A program made the translations under genes and the position numbers. This document shows, one piece after another, positions 24,753 through 32,261 of a stretch of DNA of 64,000 nt. Numbering within the stretch: the first letter of the stretch is position 1; every line of letters starts with the position of its first letter. This DNA comes from an uncultured Thiodictyon sp. (GTDB lineage: Bacteria > Pseudomonadota > Gammaproteobacteria > Chromatiales > Chromatiaceae): assembly GCF_903946935.1 (NCBI RefSeq), contig NZ_CAJAXH010000015.1:1-64000 (forward strand). Direction: 5' to 3'. The notes below the pieces were generated by a model. That model saw only the letters and a program-made list of their open reading frames with translations, had not been told where the DNA came from and made no database searches.

Positions 24753-25180
24753 TCAATGGCCGCCCGCCAGGGCGTCGCGCAGGGCGGCGGCGAGTTGGGC
24801 CAGGGGGGCGGGGAGGTCCGGGGGCGGGGGCGGGTTCTCATGGCGGGCGAGGGCCTGAAGGAAGCGGCCGAAGGCGCCCAAGGGGGCCGGGAGCCCGGCG
24901 ACTTGGGCCAGTGACTCGGCCACATCGGGCGCGTGTGCGCGCTGCTGGGTGCGGGCCTCATAGACGGCCTGGGCTAGGGCGGTCAGGGCCTCCATGGGTT
25001 GGCGGTTGGGGGCGCGGCCGGGTCCTGGTCGCGGTCCGGGCCGGCGGCGAGGCGCTCGGCCTCGGCCCGCTTGGCATCGGCCTTGGCCTGCCAGTCGGCG
25101 GCGGCGGGGGCGTCGTGGCGGGCGCGGGCGATGGCGGCGAGGTTGGCGTAGACCTTCCAGGTTTTCGGGGTCCACTATAG
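24753..25180 (-). pseudogene. Frameshifted 3' remnant of a TPR-type gene
   Basis: Two minus-strand frames join into one protein tail. The first (about 25180-25005) reads KVYANLAAIARARHDAPAAA and WQAKADAKRAEAERLAAG, the closing helices of a tetratricopeptide-type protein. The second (24995-24753) reads MEALTALAQAVYEARTQQRA, then SLAQVAGLPAPLGAFGRFLQ, a C-terminal region often seen after such repeats in purple sulfur bacteria (recalled, not checked). The shift falls near 25000 and the 5' part is absent. Family 1 copy 4 abuts its stop. Confidence 0.55.
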
Positions 25181-25254
25181 TGGTCCCAGCAGGTTGACAT
25201 CGCCCGCCCCGCGGCCCAGATTCCCGCGTCAATCTTCTACACCGGACCCTGCCG

Positions 25255-26697
25255 ATGAAACTATTGGAACAAACCGCCACCCGCTTCGCCGCCCTGGCCC
25301 CCGCCTGCGACTATTGGACCCTGCGCCTGGTCGCGGAGTCGTCCGACCATCTGGAGGTCCGCCAGGGGGTGGTGGAGCCCAGCGCACTGGGCGAATCCCT
25401 GGGTGCCATGATCACGGTGGTGGCCGGCAGCGGGGTCGGCTATGGGGCGACCAGCGATCTCAGCGACGCCGGCCTGCGGGCGGCGGCCGACCGGGCGCTG
25501 GGGTGGGCCGCGGCCCACGTCAGCCTCGGGCTCTTCGATGCGGCCATCTATCCGCGCAGCGACCTGCGGGCGGACTATCGCTCGCAGGTCGCGGAGCCCT
25601 GGGAGTCGCTGGGCCTCGCGGACAAGCTCGGCCTGCTCCAGGACGCCAATGAGGCCTTGGCCATCGATGAGCGCATCGTCGACTGGTCCGCCTGGCTCGC
25701 CTGGCATCAGGTCCGGCAACTGCTGGTGACGAGCGACGGCGGGCGGGTCGCCCAGGTCTGGGACTATGTGAGCCCGGGGCTGGCGGCAGTCGCTAATGCC
25801 GGGACCCAGACCCAACACCGCCACGGCGGCGGGGCGGACTGGGCGCAGCAGGGCGGGCTGGAGCGCATCGCCGCGGTCGGTCTGCTGGCGGACGCGCCGC
25901 GGGTGGCGGAGGAGGCCATCGCGCTGCTGACGGCCCCCGAGTGCCCGTCCGATACCCGCGACCTGATCCTGACACCCGGGCAGATGGTGTTGCAGATCCA
26001 CGAGAGCATCGGCCACCCGCTGGAACTCGATCGCATCCTGGGCGACGAGCGCAACTATGCCGGCACCAGCTTCGTGACCCCGGCGATGTTCGGCACCTAT
26101 CGCTATGGCTCGCAGTACCTCAACGTCACCTTCGACCCCACGGTCCCCGGTGAGTTGGTGAGCGGTGCGGCGGACGATGAGGGCACTCCGATGCAGCGCG
26201 AGTACCTGATCCGCAACGGGCTGCTGGAACGGCCGCTGGGCGGGCGCCTGTCGCAGGCCCGCAGCGGTCTCATGGGGACGGCGAACGCGCGGGCCTGCGG
26301 CTGGGACCGCCCGCCCATCGACCGCATGGCCAACCTCAACCTGGAGCCGGGGGAGGGGCGTCTGAACGACCTGATCGCCCGGGTGGAGCGTGGTGTGCTG
26401 ATGGACACCAATCGCTCCTGGTCGATCGACGACAGCCGCAACAAGTTCCAGTTCGGCTGTGAGTTGGGGCGGCTGATCGTGGACGGCGCGCTGGCGGGGC
26501 TGGTGCGTAACCCGGGTTATCGCGGACTTTCGGCGGAGTTCTGGCGCAGCCTCGACGGCGTCGGCGGGCCGGCGACCCTGGAGGTGCGCGGGGTGCAGAA
26601 CTGCGGTAAGGGCGAGCCCAATCAATCGGTCTATGTGGGACACGCCACCCCGCCCGGGCTGTTCCGTGGCGTGGCGGTCTTTGGGGGTGCGCAATGA
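25255..26697 (+). CDS. TldD-type metalloprotease subunit
   Basis: This 480-residue protein has the TldD zinc motif HESIGH within HESIGHPLELDR, so it is the catalytic member of the pair. TldD/TldE heterodimers degrade unfolded peptides and process certain peptide natural products. The HESIGHPLELDR form differs from the HEAVGHGLEGD of E. coli TldD, which suggests a distinct subfamily. Its stop overlaps the next start as ATGA. The pair ends at a hairpin at 28018-28047. Confidence 0.9.
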   Translation: MKLLEQTATRFAALAPACDYWTLRLVAESSDHLEVRQGVVEPSALGESLGAMITVVAGSGVGYGATSDLSDAGLRAAADRALGWAAAHVSLGLFDAAIYPRSDLRADYRSQVAEPWESLGLADKLGLLQDANEALAIDERIVDWSAWLAWHQVRQLLVTSDGGRVAQVWDYVSPGLAAVANAGTQTQHRHGGGADWAQQGGLERIAAVGLLADAPRVAEEAIALLTAPECPSDTRDLILTPGQMVLQIHESIGHPLELDRILGDERNYAGTSFVTPAMFGTYRYGSQYLNVTFDPTVPGELVSGAADDEGTPMQREYLIRNGLLERPLGGRLSQARSGLMGTANARACGWDRPPIDRMANLNLEPGEGRLNDLIARVERGVLMDTNRSWSIDDSRNKFQFGCELGRLIVDGALAGLVRNPGYRGLSAEFWRSLDGVGGPATLEVRGVQNCGKGEPNQSVYVGHATPPGLFRGVAVFGGAQ

Positions 26698-28013
26698 ATC
26701 AGGATGGCTTCTATGGACTGGCCGCCGGGCTGTTCGAGCAACTCGGTGGCGATGAGCACCTGTTTTGCAGCCTGGGGGTCGAGTCGTCCGACTTCGTGCG
26801 GCTCAACCACAACCGCATCCGCCAGGCCGGGGCGGTGCGCGCCGCCGCGCTCGGGCTCAATCTGATCGACGGTGAGCGCCAGGCGGAGGCGTCCTGCGAC
26901 TTGAGCGGCGATCCGGAGGCCGACCTGGCCCGCGCCCGGCAGTTGCTCACGCGGTTGCGCGAGCGCATCGTCCATGTGCCGGAGGACCCCTATCTCAATT
27001 ACTCGCTGGAGGCCACGGCCAGCGAGCGCCAGGTGGGCGAGGACCCGCCGGATGCGCGTACTGCGGTGGCCGATCTCATCCACGCGGCCAGCGGACTGGA
27101 CCTCGTCGGCATTTGGGCCTCCGGTGAGATCGGCGAGGGCCTGGCCAGTTCTATCGGTCATCGGCATTGGCACCGCAGCCGCAGCTTCAATCTGGACTTC
27201 AGCGGCTATCTGGAGGCGGACAAGGCGGTGAAGGCAAGCTATAGCGGGCTCAATTGGGAGCCCGTGGTGCTGGCCCGCAAGCTGGATGAACTGCGCCAGG
27301 GTTTGGAGGTGATGGGGCGGCCCGCGCGGGTCATCGCACCGGGTTCGTATCGGGCCTATCTGGCCCCGTCCGCGGTGGCCGAATTGATGAATATGCTGGC
27401 CTGGGGTGGGTTCGACCTCAAGAGCCATCGCACCCGTCAGACCCCCTTGCTCAAGCTGGTCCTGGGTGAGCGCGCATTCGATCCGCGGGTGACCATCCGC
27501 GAGGAGCAGGACCGGGGGCTGGCCGCCGACTTTACTGGCGATGGCTTCATCAAGCAGGATCGCGTCACCCTGATCGAGGGCGGGCGCTTCGGCCGCTGCC
27601 TGGTCGATGCCCGGGACGCCAAGGAATACGGTGAGCCGGTGAATGCCGCGGGTGGATCGCCGGAGTCGGTGGGGCTGGACCCGGGCGAACTGCCGTCCTG
27701 TGAGGTCCTGGCCCGGCTCGACACCGGGTTGTGGATCGGCAACCTCTGGTACTGCAACTGGTCCGACCCCAACGACTGCCGGGTCACCGGCATGACCCGT
27801 TTCGGCACCTGGTGGGTGGAGAACGGCGTGATCCAGGCCCCGGTCAAGGTCATGCGCTTCGACGACAGCCTCTACCATCTGCTCGGCGACCGGCTGGAGG
27901 GGCTGACCTGCGAGCGTGAACTGTTGATGGACGCGGGGACCTATGAGGGGCGCAGCACCGAGAGCGCGCTCTTGCCGGGGGTGTTGGTGTCGGGCATCGA
28001 GTTGGCCCTATAA
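26694..28013 (+). CDS. TldE/PmbA-type non-catalytic protease subunit
   Basis: This 439-residue protein is the expected partner of the TldD-type gene it overlaps by 4 bases. It shows family segments such as VESSDFVRLNHNRIRQAG and, near the end, GVLVSGIELAL, and it lacks an HExxxH zinc motif, as TldE/PmbA proteins do. The tight coupling implies equimolar synthesis. No adjacent peptide-precursor gene was seen, so the substrate is unknown. Confidence 0.88.
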   Translation: MNQDGFYGLAAGLFEQLGGDEHLFCSLGVESSDFVRLNHNRIRQAGAVRAAALGLNLIDGERQAEASCDLSGDPEADLARARQLLTRLRERIVHVPEDPYLNYSLEATASERQVGEDPPDARTAVADLIHAASGLDLVGIWASGEIGEGLASSIGHRHWHRSRSFNLDFSGYLEADKAVKASYSGLNWEPVVLARKLDELRQGLEVMGRPARVIAPGSYRAYLAPSAVAELMNMLAWGGFDLKSHRTRQTPLLKLVLGERAFDPRVTIREEQDRGLAADFTGDGFIKQDRVTLIEGGRFGRCLVDARDAKEYGEPVNAAGGSPESVGLDPGELPSCEVLARLDTGLWIGNLWYCNWSDPNDCRVTGMTRFGTWWVENGVIQAPVKVMRFDDSLYHLLGDRLEGLTCERELLMDAGTYEGRSTESALLPGVLVSGIELAL

Positions 28014-28047
28014 AAAACGCCCCGCGGCAGTTGCCTGCCGCGGGGCG
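28012..28047 (-). terminator. Intrinsic terminator for leftward transcription
   Basis: A 13-bp perfect stem (CGCCCCGCGGCAG at 28018-28030, its complement at 28035-28047) with a TTGC loop is followed on the minus strand by six T. It therefore ends transcripts arriving from the right. There is no T-tract on the plus-strand side, though it may still cap the TldE-type transcript. Confidence 0.75.
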
Positions 28048-28063
28048 ATGAGTGCGCTTGCTA

Positions 28064-28279
28064 TCAGTTGAAGGTCAATTGCGACGCCATGGTGTTGCCA
28101 TTGGTTTCCATGTCGATCAGCTCGCCGGTGGCAACGGTGGTCGGGCCCCCCGTGAAGGCGGTGTCGGCCGGGGTCGGGGTGTACCAGACATGATCGCCCA
28201 GGGCGAGTCCGCCGTTGACCGACAGGAAATCGCGCCCGATCGAGGTGACGACCGCTAAGGTATAATTATGGAACGAAGC
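28064..28279 (-). pseudogene. Orphan C-terminal coding remnant
   Basis: A 71-codon open frame without any plausible start ends 17 bases before the minus-strand terminator. It reads VTSIGRDFLSVNGGLALGDH, then TGGPTTVATGELIDMETNGN, and ends QLTFN. The composition looks like a secreted or surface protein tail. An in-frame stop at 28280-28282 and the lack of ATG or GTG show the 5' part is lost. The terminator at the correct distance supports a former real gene. Confidence 0.5.
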
Positions 28280-28591
28280 TTATCGGCGCAGAGTCCGACC
28301 GTCAAGCTCGACTATGTGTCGCAAGGTTAGGGGGTGCGTCAGCGGGGAGGCTTCTGCGGCAGCGGCATAGGAAAAAAGGCGCCGAACTTGACTCCACCTC
28401 GATAACGTTTTGGGCTATTCTTGATCATTTCTGGGTTGCCTGGAATTGGCGAGACGGCGCTCCCGGCGGGTGGCCGGTGCGCCCGTTCGGTCCAGGGAGC
28501 GATCCAGCAATGGCCACGACTGCCGTCCTGGCCGGCCGTCTGCCCCCCGCTTGGTGCAGCGAATGACATCGTCGAAATGGAGAGGCCTTGC
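28280..28591. other. Intergenic region before the FG-GAP gene
   Basis: About 310 bases with no supported gene. The frame of the FG-GAP gene is open back to 28421, but that part has no signal peptide or start signal. Minor AT-rich patches (28365-28430) could hold the promoter; no convincing -35/-10 pair was found. Confidence 0.45.
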
Positions 28592-30970
28592 GTGTCCCCG
28601 TATCGCATCATCGTAGCCGCCGTCCCGGCACTCCTATTGGGGGCCCAGTCAAGCCTCGGGTCAAGCCTCGCTTCGAGCCAGTTTCCGGAGCTCAATGGCG
28701 ACTTTGCGGGGGTCTGCCAAACCGCTTTTGAGCGCTCGCGCCGGCCTTATGTGGAGGATTTGCCGCCGCCCTTGCCGGCGTTCGATCCGCCCGCCTCCGG
28801 GATCAAGGGGGCACTCGGTCTGGTCTATGAGGAATACAATTTGATCAAGACCATGGGATGGCTTTACAACAGCAATGTCCTGTGGGTGACGACCCGGCCC
28901 CGCGGCAACGTCCATAATCGGGCGCTGGATCTGTGGTACGCCCCCGGCGTGGGGCGCCCCTACCGCCAGGGGGCCTATCGACTGTCCGACTACGACTATC
29001 GGTCGCCCGACATTCAGCCGCCCTTGCCGCTCATAATTCCTGACGCGGCGCGGGTCGTTTCCGGTCTGGAGTTCGGGTGGGCCTTTGGTCGATCCGGGAG
29101 TTGGCCACAGGTCGGCTATCTGGGGCCCAGTGCCTATGTGCGGTTGGCCGGGCTCGACACCGTGTTCGGCACCAGCCTGCGGTTGACCGGTTATAACATC
29201 GGTTTCGTCGAGGCCAAACCGCAGCTCACCAAGGTCGCGGTGCGGCCGCTGCTGTATGGGCGCCTGGCGCTGTTCGGGGTGATCGAGAGTGCGCCCTATA
29301 CCGCCTGCATGCAGATGGTGGTGACCGCGGATCTGAGTACGCGCGCCCAGATCGGGGTGCGATTCTATCCCCGCGCCGGCCTCAAAGGGTCGCCGCGCGC
29401 CAGGGTCAGTCCAATCGCCATGAGCAGTATGTTTTGGAAGGATGAAACCCAGACCCCGCGCGACGGCGCCGACGAGGCCCACGATGCCGATCATCTGGTG
29501 GTCTGCGGGCAGCCCGCCGTCCCGCTTCACGGATTCGTCCCCACCACCCTGCTGCGCAAGCGCCCGGCCTTTCGCGATTTCGGCTCGGCCGCCTGTTTTG
29601 GGCTCGTGCAACTCGATCGCGACCCCGCCCACTACAAGGCCTACGCCGCGGCCAAGTATGCCCGGCGCGTGAACTTGTGGGTCGACGACGTCCGATCGGA
29701 CCTGCCCTACGCCATCAAGCTCATGGCCTACGGTACCAACTATGAGGGCGAGGACAATGTCGTCGCCTATGCCGAATTTCTGCGCGACCTGCCGGTCCCC
29801 CGGTCGGTCGCGGATGGCGCCACCTTCAGCTACACCCTCACCACCTCGGACTTGCCGCCGCCGCAGCCCGGTCCACGGATCATGTTCGGCGATTCCGATC
29901 CGGGCGACCTCATCGGGCAGTCGGTCGCCACGAGCGGGGGGACCCTGGCGGTGGGGGCCCCGGTCATCAAGGGTCGGTTGGGCTCGGTCTATCTGTTCAA
30001 GTACACGCCGCTCGGGGTGATTGCGCAGCGCCGGTTGACGCCGCATGACGGCATGGCCGGCGACCAGTTCGGGGCCGCGCTGGCCATGACGAAGGATACC
30101 TTGGTGGTGGCGGCGCATGGCGCGGCCTATGTCTTTGTGCGGCGTGGGCAGGATTGGGCGCAGCAGGCCAGGCTCCCGGTGCCCAACGGCGATGGCTTCT
30201 CGGCCCTCGGGTATGCGGTTGCCATTTCGGGTGACACGGTCGCGGTCGGGGTCCCGGGAGACGACGGTGACAAGGCTGGACCCATGACCGACTATGGTGC
30301 TGTCTATGTCTTCCGGCGCTACGGTGAAACTTGGAGCAGTGAGGCGGTGCTGCGGGCCGCCGACCGGGCGGCCTGGGACCATTTCGGCGCCGCGCTTGCG
30401 CTCGATGGCGACCGGCTGGCCATCGGCGCCCCGGGCGACGATTATCCGGGCGCCTGGGAGCAAGGCTCGGTCTACCTGTTCCAACGGTCCGCGAACGGCT
30501 GGGCGCAGAGCGCAAAGTTCACCGAACCGGGCGGTTGGCAGGATTATGGGGCCGCGGTCGCCTTGTCCGGCGATCGGCTCCTCGTGGGGGTACCCCGCGC
30601 CCATGACAACGCGGCGCGCACCGCCGGGGGCGCCGTGTGCGCCTATACACGCCACCCTGACGCTTGGTCATTGGACGAGTGCCTGCGGCGGGTCGACGGG
30701 AAGCAGGGGGATGCGTTCGGTGCCGCCGTAAGTCTCAACGGTCTCACCGCCGTCATCGGTGCCCCCGGTGCATCGGGGGGTCATGGGGCCGCCTGGGTCT
30801 ATCGCAGCGCGAAGGGTGAGTGGCACCAGGGGACCGAACTCAACGGATTGGCGGGGGTCGGCGGGCAGTTCGGGGCGGCGGTCGCGACCGACGGCACCTC
30901 CTTACTGGTCGGCGCTCCGCCGGTCTCCGGTCAGGGCGAGGCCTACGTGTTTCCCGCTGTCCCACTTTAG
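28592..30970 (+). CDS. Secreted FG-GAP beta-propeller protein
   Basis: This 792-residue protein starts at GTG with GAGAGG 6 bases upstream and begins with a signal peptide (IIVAAVPALLLGAQSSLGSS). About 430 residues of unassigned sequence follow, rich in Tyr, Pro and Gly. The C-terminal 360 residues hold seven FG-GAP-type repeats of about 45-50 residues, each with a core such as FGAALAL, GDRLAIGAPGDD and GSVYLFQR, which predicts a complete seven-bladed propeller. Such domains bind calcium or partners at the cell surface. The protein is probably exported. Confidence 0.85.
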   Translation: MSPYRIIVAAVPALLLGAQSSLGSSLASSQFPELNGDFAGVCQTAFERSRRPYVEDLPPPLPAFDPPASGIKGALGLVYEEYNLIKTMGWLYNSNVLWVTTRPRGNVHNRALDLWYAPGVGRPYRQGAYRLSDYDYRSPDIQPPLPLIIPDAARVVSGLEFGWAFGRSGSWPQVGYLGPSAYVRLAGLDTVFGTSLRLTGYNIGFVEAKPQLTKVAVRPLLYGRLALFGVIESAPYTACMQMVVTADLSTRAQIGVRFYPRAGLKGSPRARVSPIAMSSMFWKDETQTPRDGADEAHDADHLVVCGQPAVPLHGFVPTTLLRKRPAFRDFGSAACFGLVQLDRDPAHYKAYAAAKYARRVNLWVDDVRSDLPYAIKLMAYGTNYEGEDNVVAYAEFLRDLPVPRSVADGATFSYTLTTSDLPPPQPGPRIMFGDSDPGDLIGQSVATSGGTLAVGAPVIKGRLGSVYLFKYTPLGVIAQRRLTPHDGMAGDQFGAALAMTKDTLVVAAHGAAYVFVRRGQDWAQQARLPVPNGDGFSALGYAVAISGDTVAVGVPGDDGDKAGPMTDYGAVYVFRRYGETWSSEAVLRAADRAAWDHFGAALALDGDRLAIGAPGDDYPGAWEQGSVYLFQRSANGWAQSAKFTEPGGWQDYGAAVALSGDRLLVGVPRAHDNAARTAGGAVCAYTRHPDAWSLDECLRRVDGKQGDAFGAAVSLNGLTAVIGAPGASGGHGAAWVYRSAKGEWHQGTELNGLAGVGGQFGAAVATDGTSLLVGAPPVSGQGEAYVFPAVPL

Positions 30971-31102
30971 GGAGCGCTACACCGAGCAGCGTCCCACCCG
31001 ATAGAGCGGTTTCGTGTCCCAAATCACGCAAGGGGGATGCAAAACGTGTCAGACCTGGGATACCCTAATCACCGAGCCGAGAAAACACCATGAGAGGCCG
31101 CC

Positions 31103-31504
31103 ATGACCGACATCGCCCCGCAGACTGACACCGTCCCCCAGGCCGATCCCGCCGCCGATCTGACCCAGCGTATCGGTAACCGCCTGCGTCAGGCGCGCCA
31201 CGACCAGAAGCTCTCGCTCAGCGAGTTGGCCGAGCGCACCGGCTGTTACTCCAAGTCGCGCATCAGCAACTACGAGCAAGGGTTGCGCCGCATGGGTCTG
31301 GAGGAGTCCATGGCCCTGGCAGCGGCCCTGGGCACCGTCAGCGCCACCTGGCTCCTGTGTCTGGACGACAACGCCCCGCTCGACCCCGCGGAGGCCGAAC
31401 TGATCGCCCGCTACCGCGCGGCCGACGAGGCCGGCCAGGCGAGCCTGCGTGAGTTCGCGCAGTCCCTGCCAGCGGCCAAGCCCAAGCGTGCCAAGAAGGC
31501 GTAG
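31103..31504 (+). CDS. XRE-family transcriptional regulator
   Basis: This 133-residue protein has a Cro/C1-type helix-turn-helix at about residues 20-80 (IGNRLRQARHDQKLSLSELA, SKSRISNYEQGLRRMGLE). A short helical C-terminus (AELIARYRAADEAGQASLRE) and a lysine-rich end follow. It resembles phage-type repressors without a peptidase domain. It stands alone between the FG-GAP gene and rpmB, and its target is unknown. Confidence 0.9.
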   Translation: MTDIAPQTDTVPQADPAADLTQRIGNRLRQARHDQKLSLSELAERTGCYSKSRISNYEQGLRRMGLEESMALAAALGTVSATWLLCLDDNAPLDPAEAELIARYRAADEAGQASLREFAQSLPAAKPKRAKKA

Positions 31505-31560
31505 GGTGGATCGGGCGCGCCGCCCGGTGCCTTGAGCACGGCGGTCGCCTTGGCCGTTCC

Positions 31561-31592
31561 CCCTCCCCGCCTTCCCCCGCGAGGGGGGAGGG
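31561..31592. repeat. GC-rich hairpin downstream of the XRE gene
   Basis: CCCTCCCC at 31561-31568 pairs with GGGGAGGG at 31585-31592. It has no T-tract and resembles REP-type hairpins more than a terminator. Between it and rpmB a 12-base direct repeat CATGGTAAGGCT occurs twice (31623 and 31638), of unknown meaning. Confidence 0.4.
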
Positions 31593-31745
31593 AGCATTGG
31601 ACCGCGCTTCCGGCGCGACTTTCATGGTAAGGCTGTCATGGTAAGGCTTGCGTCTTGCCCGCTGGCCGTGATAGCCTTCCGCTTCTTTTTCGGGCCCCCA
31701 TGTCTTGCCGGTCCCAGTCATTTTTTATCTTTTAGGATCTCTGCC

Positions 31746-31982
31746 ATGTCTCGGGTATGTCAGGTCACCGGTAAGGGACCAATGAGCGGCCATCGTGTGT
31801 CGCACGCCAACAACAAGACCAATCGCCGTTTCCTGCCCAACCTGCATTATCATAGGTACTGGGTGGAGAGTGAGAACCGGTGGGTGCGTTTGCGCCTCAC
31901 CGCCAGCGGGATGCGTCTGATCGACAAGCAAGGCATCGACGTGGTCATTCGTGACCTGCGTGCCCGCGGTCAACAGGTTTAA
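31746..31982 (+). CDS. rpmB: 50S ribosomal protein L28
   Basis: The 78-residue protein begins [20 protein letters not shown] and contains [17 protein letters not shown], diagnostic of bacterial L28. The true start is the ATG at 31746, with AGGA about 8 bases upstream; an upstream ATG in frame is not conserved. rpmG follows after 12 bases, the usual gammaproteobacterial rpmBG order. Confidence 0.97.
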   Translation: MSRVCQVTGKGPMSGHRVSHANNKTNRRFLPNLHYHRYWVESENRWVRLRLTASGMRLIDKQGIDVVIRDLRARGQQV

Positions 31983-31994
31983 GGGGAAAGGTCC

Positions 31995-32162
31995 ATGGCC
32001 AAGGCAGCACGCGATAAGATCCGGCTCAATTCCAGCGCCGGTACCGGTCACTTCTATACGACCACCAAGAACAAGCGCAATCAGCCGGGCAAGATGGAGA
32101 TCAAGAAGTTTGATCCAGTCGCCCGAGCGCATGTGTTGTATAAAGAAGGTAAGATCAAGTAG
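31995..32162 (+). CDS. rpmG: 50S ribosomal protein L33
   Basis: This 55-residue protein reads [20 protein letters not shown] at the start and ends YKEGKIK. It has no cysteines, so it is the zinc-independent L33 type. AAGGGGAAAGG lies just upstream as the ribosome-binding site. It is the second gene of rpmBG and is followed directly by an intrinsic terminator. Confidence 0.97.
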   Translation: MAKAARDKIRLNSSAGTGHFYTTTKNKRNQPGKMEIKKFDPVARAHVLYKEGKIK

Positions 32163-32191
32163 AAAAAAGCCCGCGGTAGCGGGCTTTTTTT
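32163..32191 (+). terminator. Intrinsic terminator of rpmBG
   Basis: AAAAAAGCCCGC and GCGGGCTTTTTTT form a strong stem with a short loop (GGTA) followed by a seven-T tract. It begins at the first base after the rpmG stop. The A-run before the stem makes it potentially bidirectional, which would also serve the converging res gene. Confidence 0.93.
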
Positions 32192-32261
32192 GGCCAATGA
32201 TTAAGGTCCCGAGCATGCAGGACCGCTGGCCGTCGTCGGAGCTGGACTCAACGCGCGACCA

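Noticed and set aside
25261-27878. Long leftward frames opposite the TldD/TldE-type genes
   Set aside because: The plus-strand frames carry family motifs and an ATGA overlap; the antisense ones are shadows.
28661-30655. 664-codon leftward frame opposite the FG-GAP gene
   Set aside because: The plus strand has a signal peptide and seven clear repeats; the antisense translation has no domain.
31561-31648. Hairpin and 12-base direct repeat before rpmB as a riboswitch or attenuator
   Set aside because: The hairpin has no T-tract or alternative pairing, and the direct repeat is too short to support a regulatory claim.
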